The notes under the pieces: model-generated
What the model was told of the DNA's origin: nothing
The model's database searches: none
The model's input: only the letters and a program-made list of their open reading frames with translations
Assembly (NCBI GenBank): GCA_002338605.1
Contig: DDIP01000434.1
Coordinates: 1-6,328, forward strand
Source: Proteobacteria bacterium UBA1847
GTDB taxonomy: Bacteria > Pseudomonadota > Gammaproteobacteria > Steroidobacterales > Woeseiaceae
Direction: 5' to 3'
DNA length: 6,328 nt
Made by a program: the position numbers and the translations under genes
Part shown: one piece after another, positions 5,923-6,328 of the stretch
Layout: every line of letters begins with the position of its first letter
Numbering within the stretch: the stretch's first letter is position 1

Positions 5923-6328
5923 TGTCGAGAATCGAAGCAGAAGTGGGCAAACCGCAAGGCGGTTTCATGAAATGGATCGACGATCGCTTTCCGTTTACGG
6001 AGACGATGAAGCTCCACGCCACCGAGTACTACGCCTCGAAGAATTTCAATTTCTGGTACTTCTTCGGCGTGCTGGCAACGGTGGTACTGGTAATCCAGCT
6101 GGTCACCGGTATTTTTCTGACGATGAACTACAAGCCGTCCGCGGCCGAGGCGTTTGCGTCGGTTGAATACATCATGCGCGATGTCGAGTGGGGCTGGCTG
6201 ATTCGTTACATGCACTCAACCGGCGCGTCGTTCTTCTTTATCGTCGTCTATTTGCATATGTTCCGTGCCATGCTCTATGGCTCCTACAAGAAGCCGCGTG
6301 AGCTCATCTGGATTATCGGCATGCTGAT
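5922..6328 (+). CDS. petB: PetB, cytochrome b of the bc1 complex (N-terminal part, cut by the window edge)
   Basis: Cytochrome b is the membrane core of complex III; it carries hemes bL and bH and forms both quinone sites. I read 135 codons from the ATG at 5922, open to the right edge. Residues of the cytoplasmic surface (TEYYASKNFNFWYF, 35-48) lead into helix A (about 45-67, with IQLVTGIFL). Helix B starts with RYMHSTGAS and contains H98 and H112, spaced 14 residues as required for one axial ligand to each heme; helices C onward and the second histidine pair lie beyond the edge. Full-length proteins of this group are about 400 residues, so roughly a third is present. The TAATG overlap with petA implies translational coupling. 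petC (cytochrome c1) is expected next. Confidence 0.97.
   Translation, partial: MSRIEAEVGKPQGGFMKWIDDRFPFTETMKLHATEYYASKNFNFWYFFGVLATVVLVIQLVTGIFLTMNYKPSAAEAFASVEYIMRDVEWGWLIRYMHSTGASFFFIVVYLHMFRAMLYGSYKKPRELIWIIGML

Noticed and set aside
1..6328. An undescribed defence, mobile or biosynthetic system
   Set aside because: All coding space is filled by known housekeeping families, no direct repeat arrays or mobile-element ends are visible, and codon use looks even across genes.

Overview
The window comes from a chromosome of a moderately GC-rich proteobacterium, most likely a gammaproteobacterium. The evidence is a complete yrbG-kdsD-kdsC-lptC-lptA series in the order known from Escherichia coli, an IbaG-type BolA protein beside it, a DegS-type periplasmic protease, and a proteobacterial cytochrome bc1 operon (petA-petB). 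A finer placement is not possible from the sequence alone. Every gene has a recognisable housekeeping role. I see no insertion sequence, phage gene, CRISPR array, tRNA, rRNA, or stretch of deviant composition.

Layout. Positions 1-3618, minus strand: an envelope-biogenesis operon read right to left as yrbG (Na+/Ca2+ exchanger family), kdsD and kdsC (two steps of Kdo synthesis), lptC and lptA (the transenvelope lipopolysaccharide bridge). lptA runs off the left edge, where lptB would be expected. From kdsD to lptA the genes overlap by 1 or 4 bases or are separated by one base, so they are almost certainly co-transcribed and translationally coupled. Positions 3619-3804: a divergent intergenic region with a TATAAT element and a Fur-box-like sequence. 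Positions 3805-4056, plus strand: ibaG. Positions 4053-5123, minus strand: a degS-like protease, convergent with ibaG and sharing its last four bases. Positions 5124-5334: a second divergent intergenic region with a likely promoter for the bc1 operon. Positions 5335 to the right edge, plus strand: petA (Rieske iron-sulphur protein), then petB (cytochrome b) starting inside the petA stop codon and running off the edge.

How the genes work together. KdsD isomerises ribulose 5-phosphate to arabinose 5-phosphate, and KdsC removes the phosphate from Kdo 8-phosphate, so both feed inner-core lipopolysaccharide synthesis. LptC and LptA carry finished lipopolysaccharide across the periplasm. DegS, in organisms where it has been studied, is the inner-membrane protease that senses misassembled outer-membrane proteins and starts the sigma-E response; its position beside the lipopolysaccharide genes is thematically coherent. 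The bc1 genes are a separate respiratory unit.

I found no undescribed system. The points most worth a second look are the isolation of ibaG from its usual mla and murA neighbours, the CTAG-nested stop codons of ibaG and degS, the Fur-like box between yrbG and ibaG, and a changed Gly-Ser-Gly motif in the DegS protease domain.
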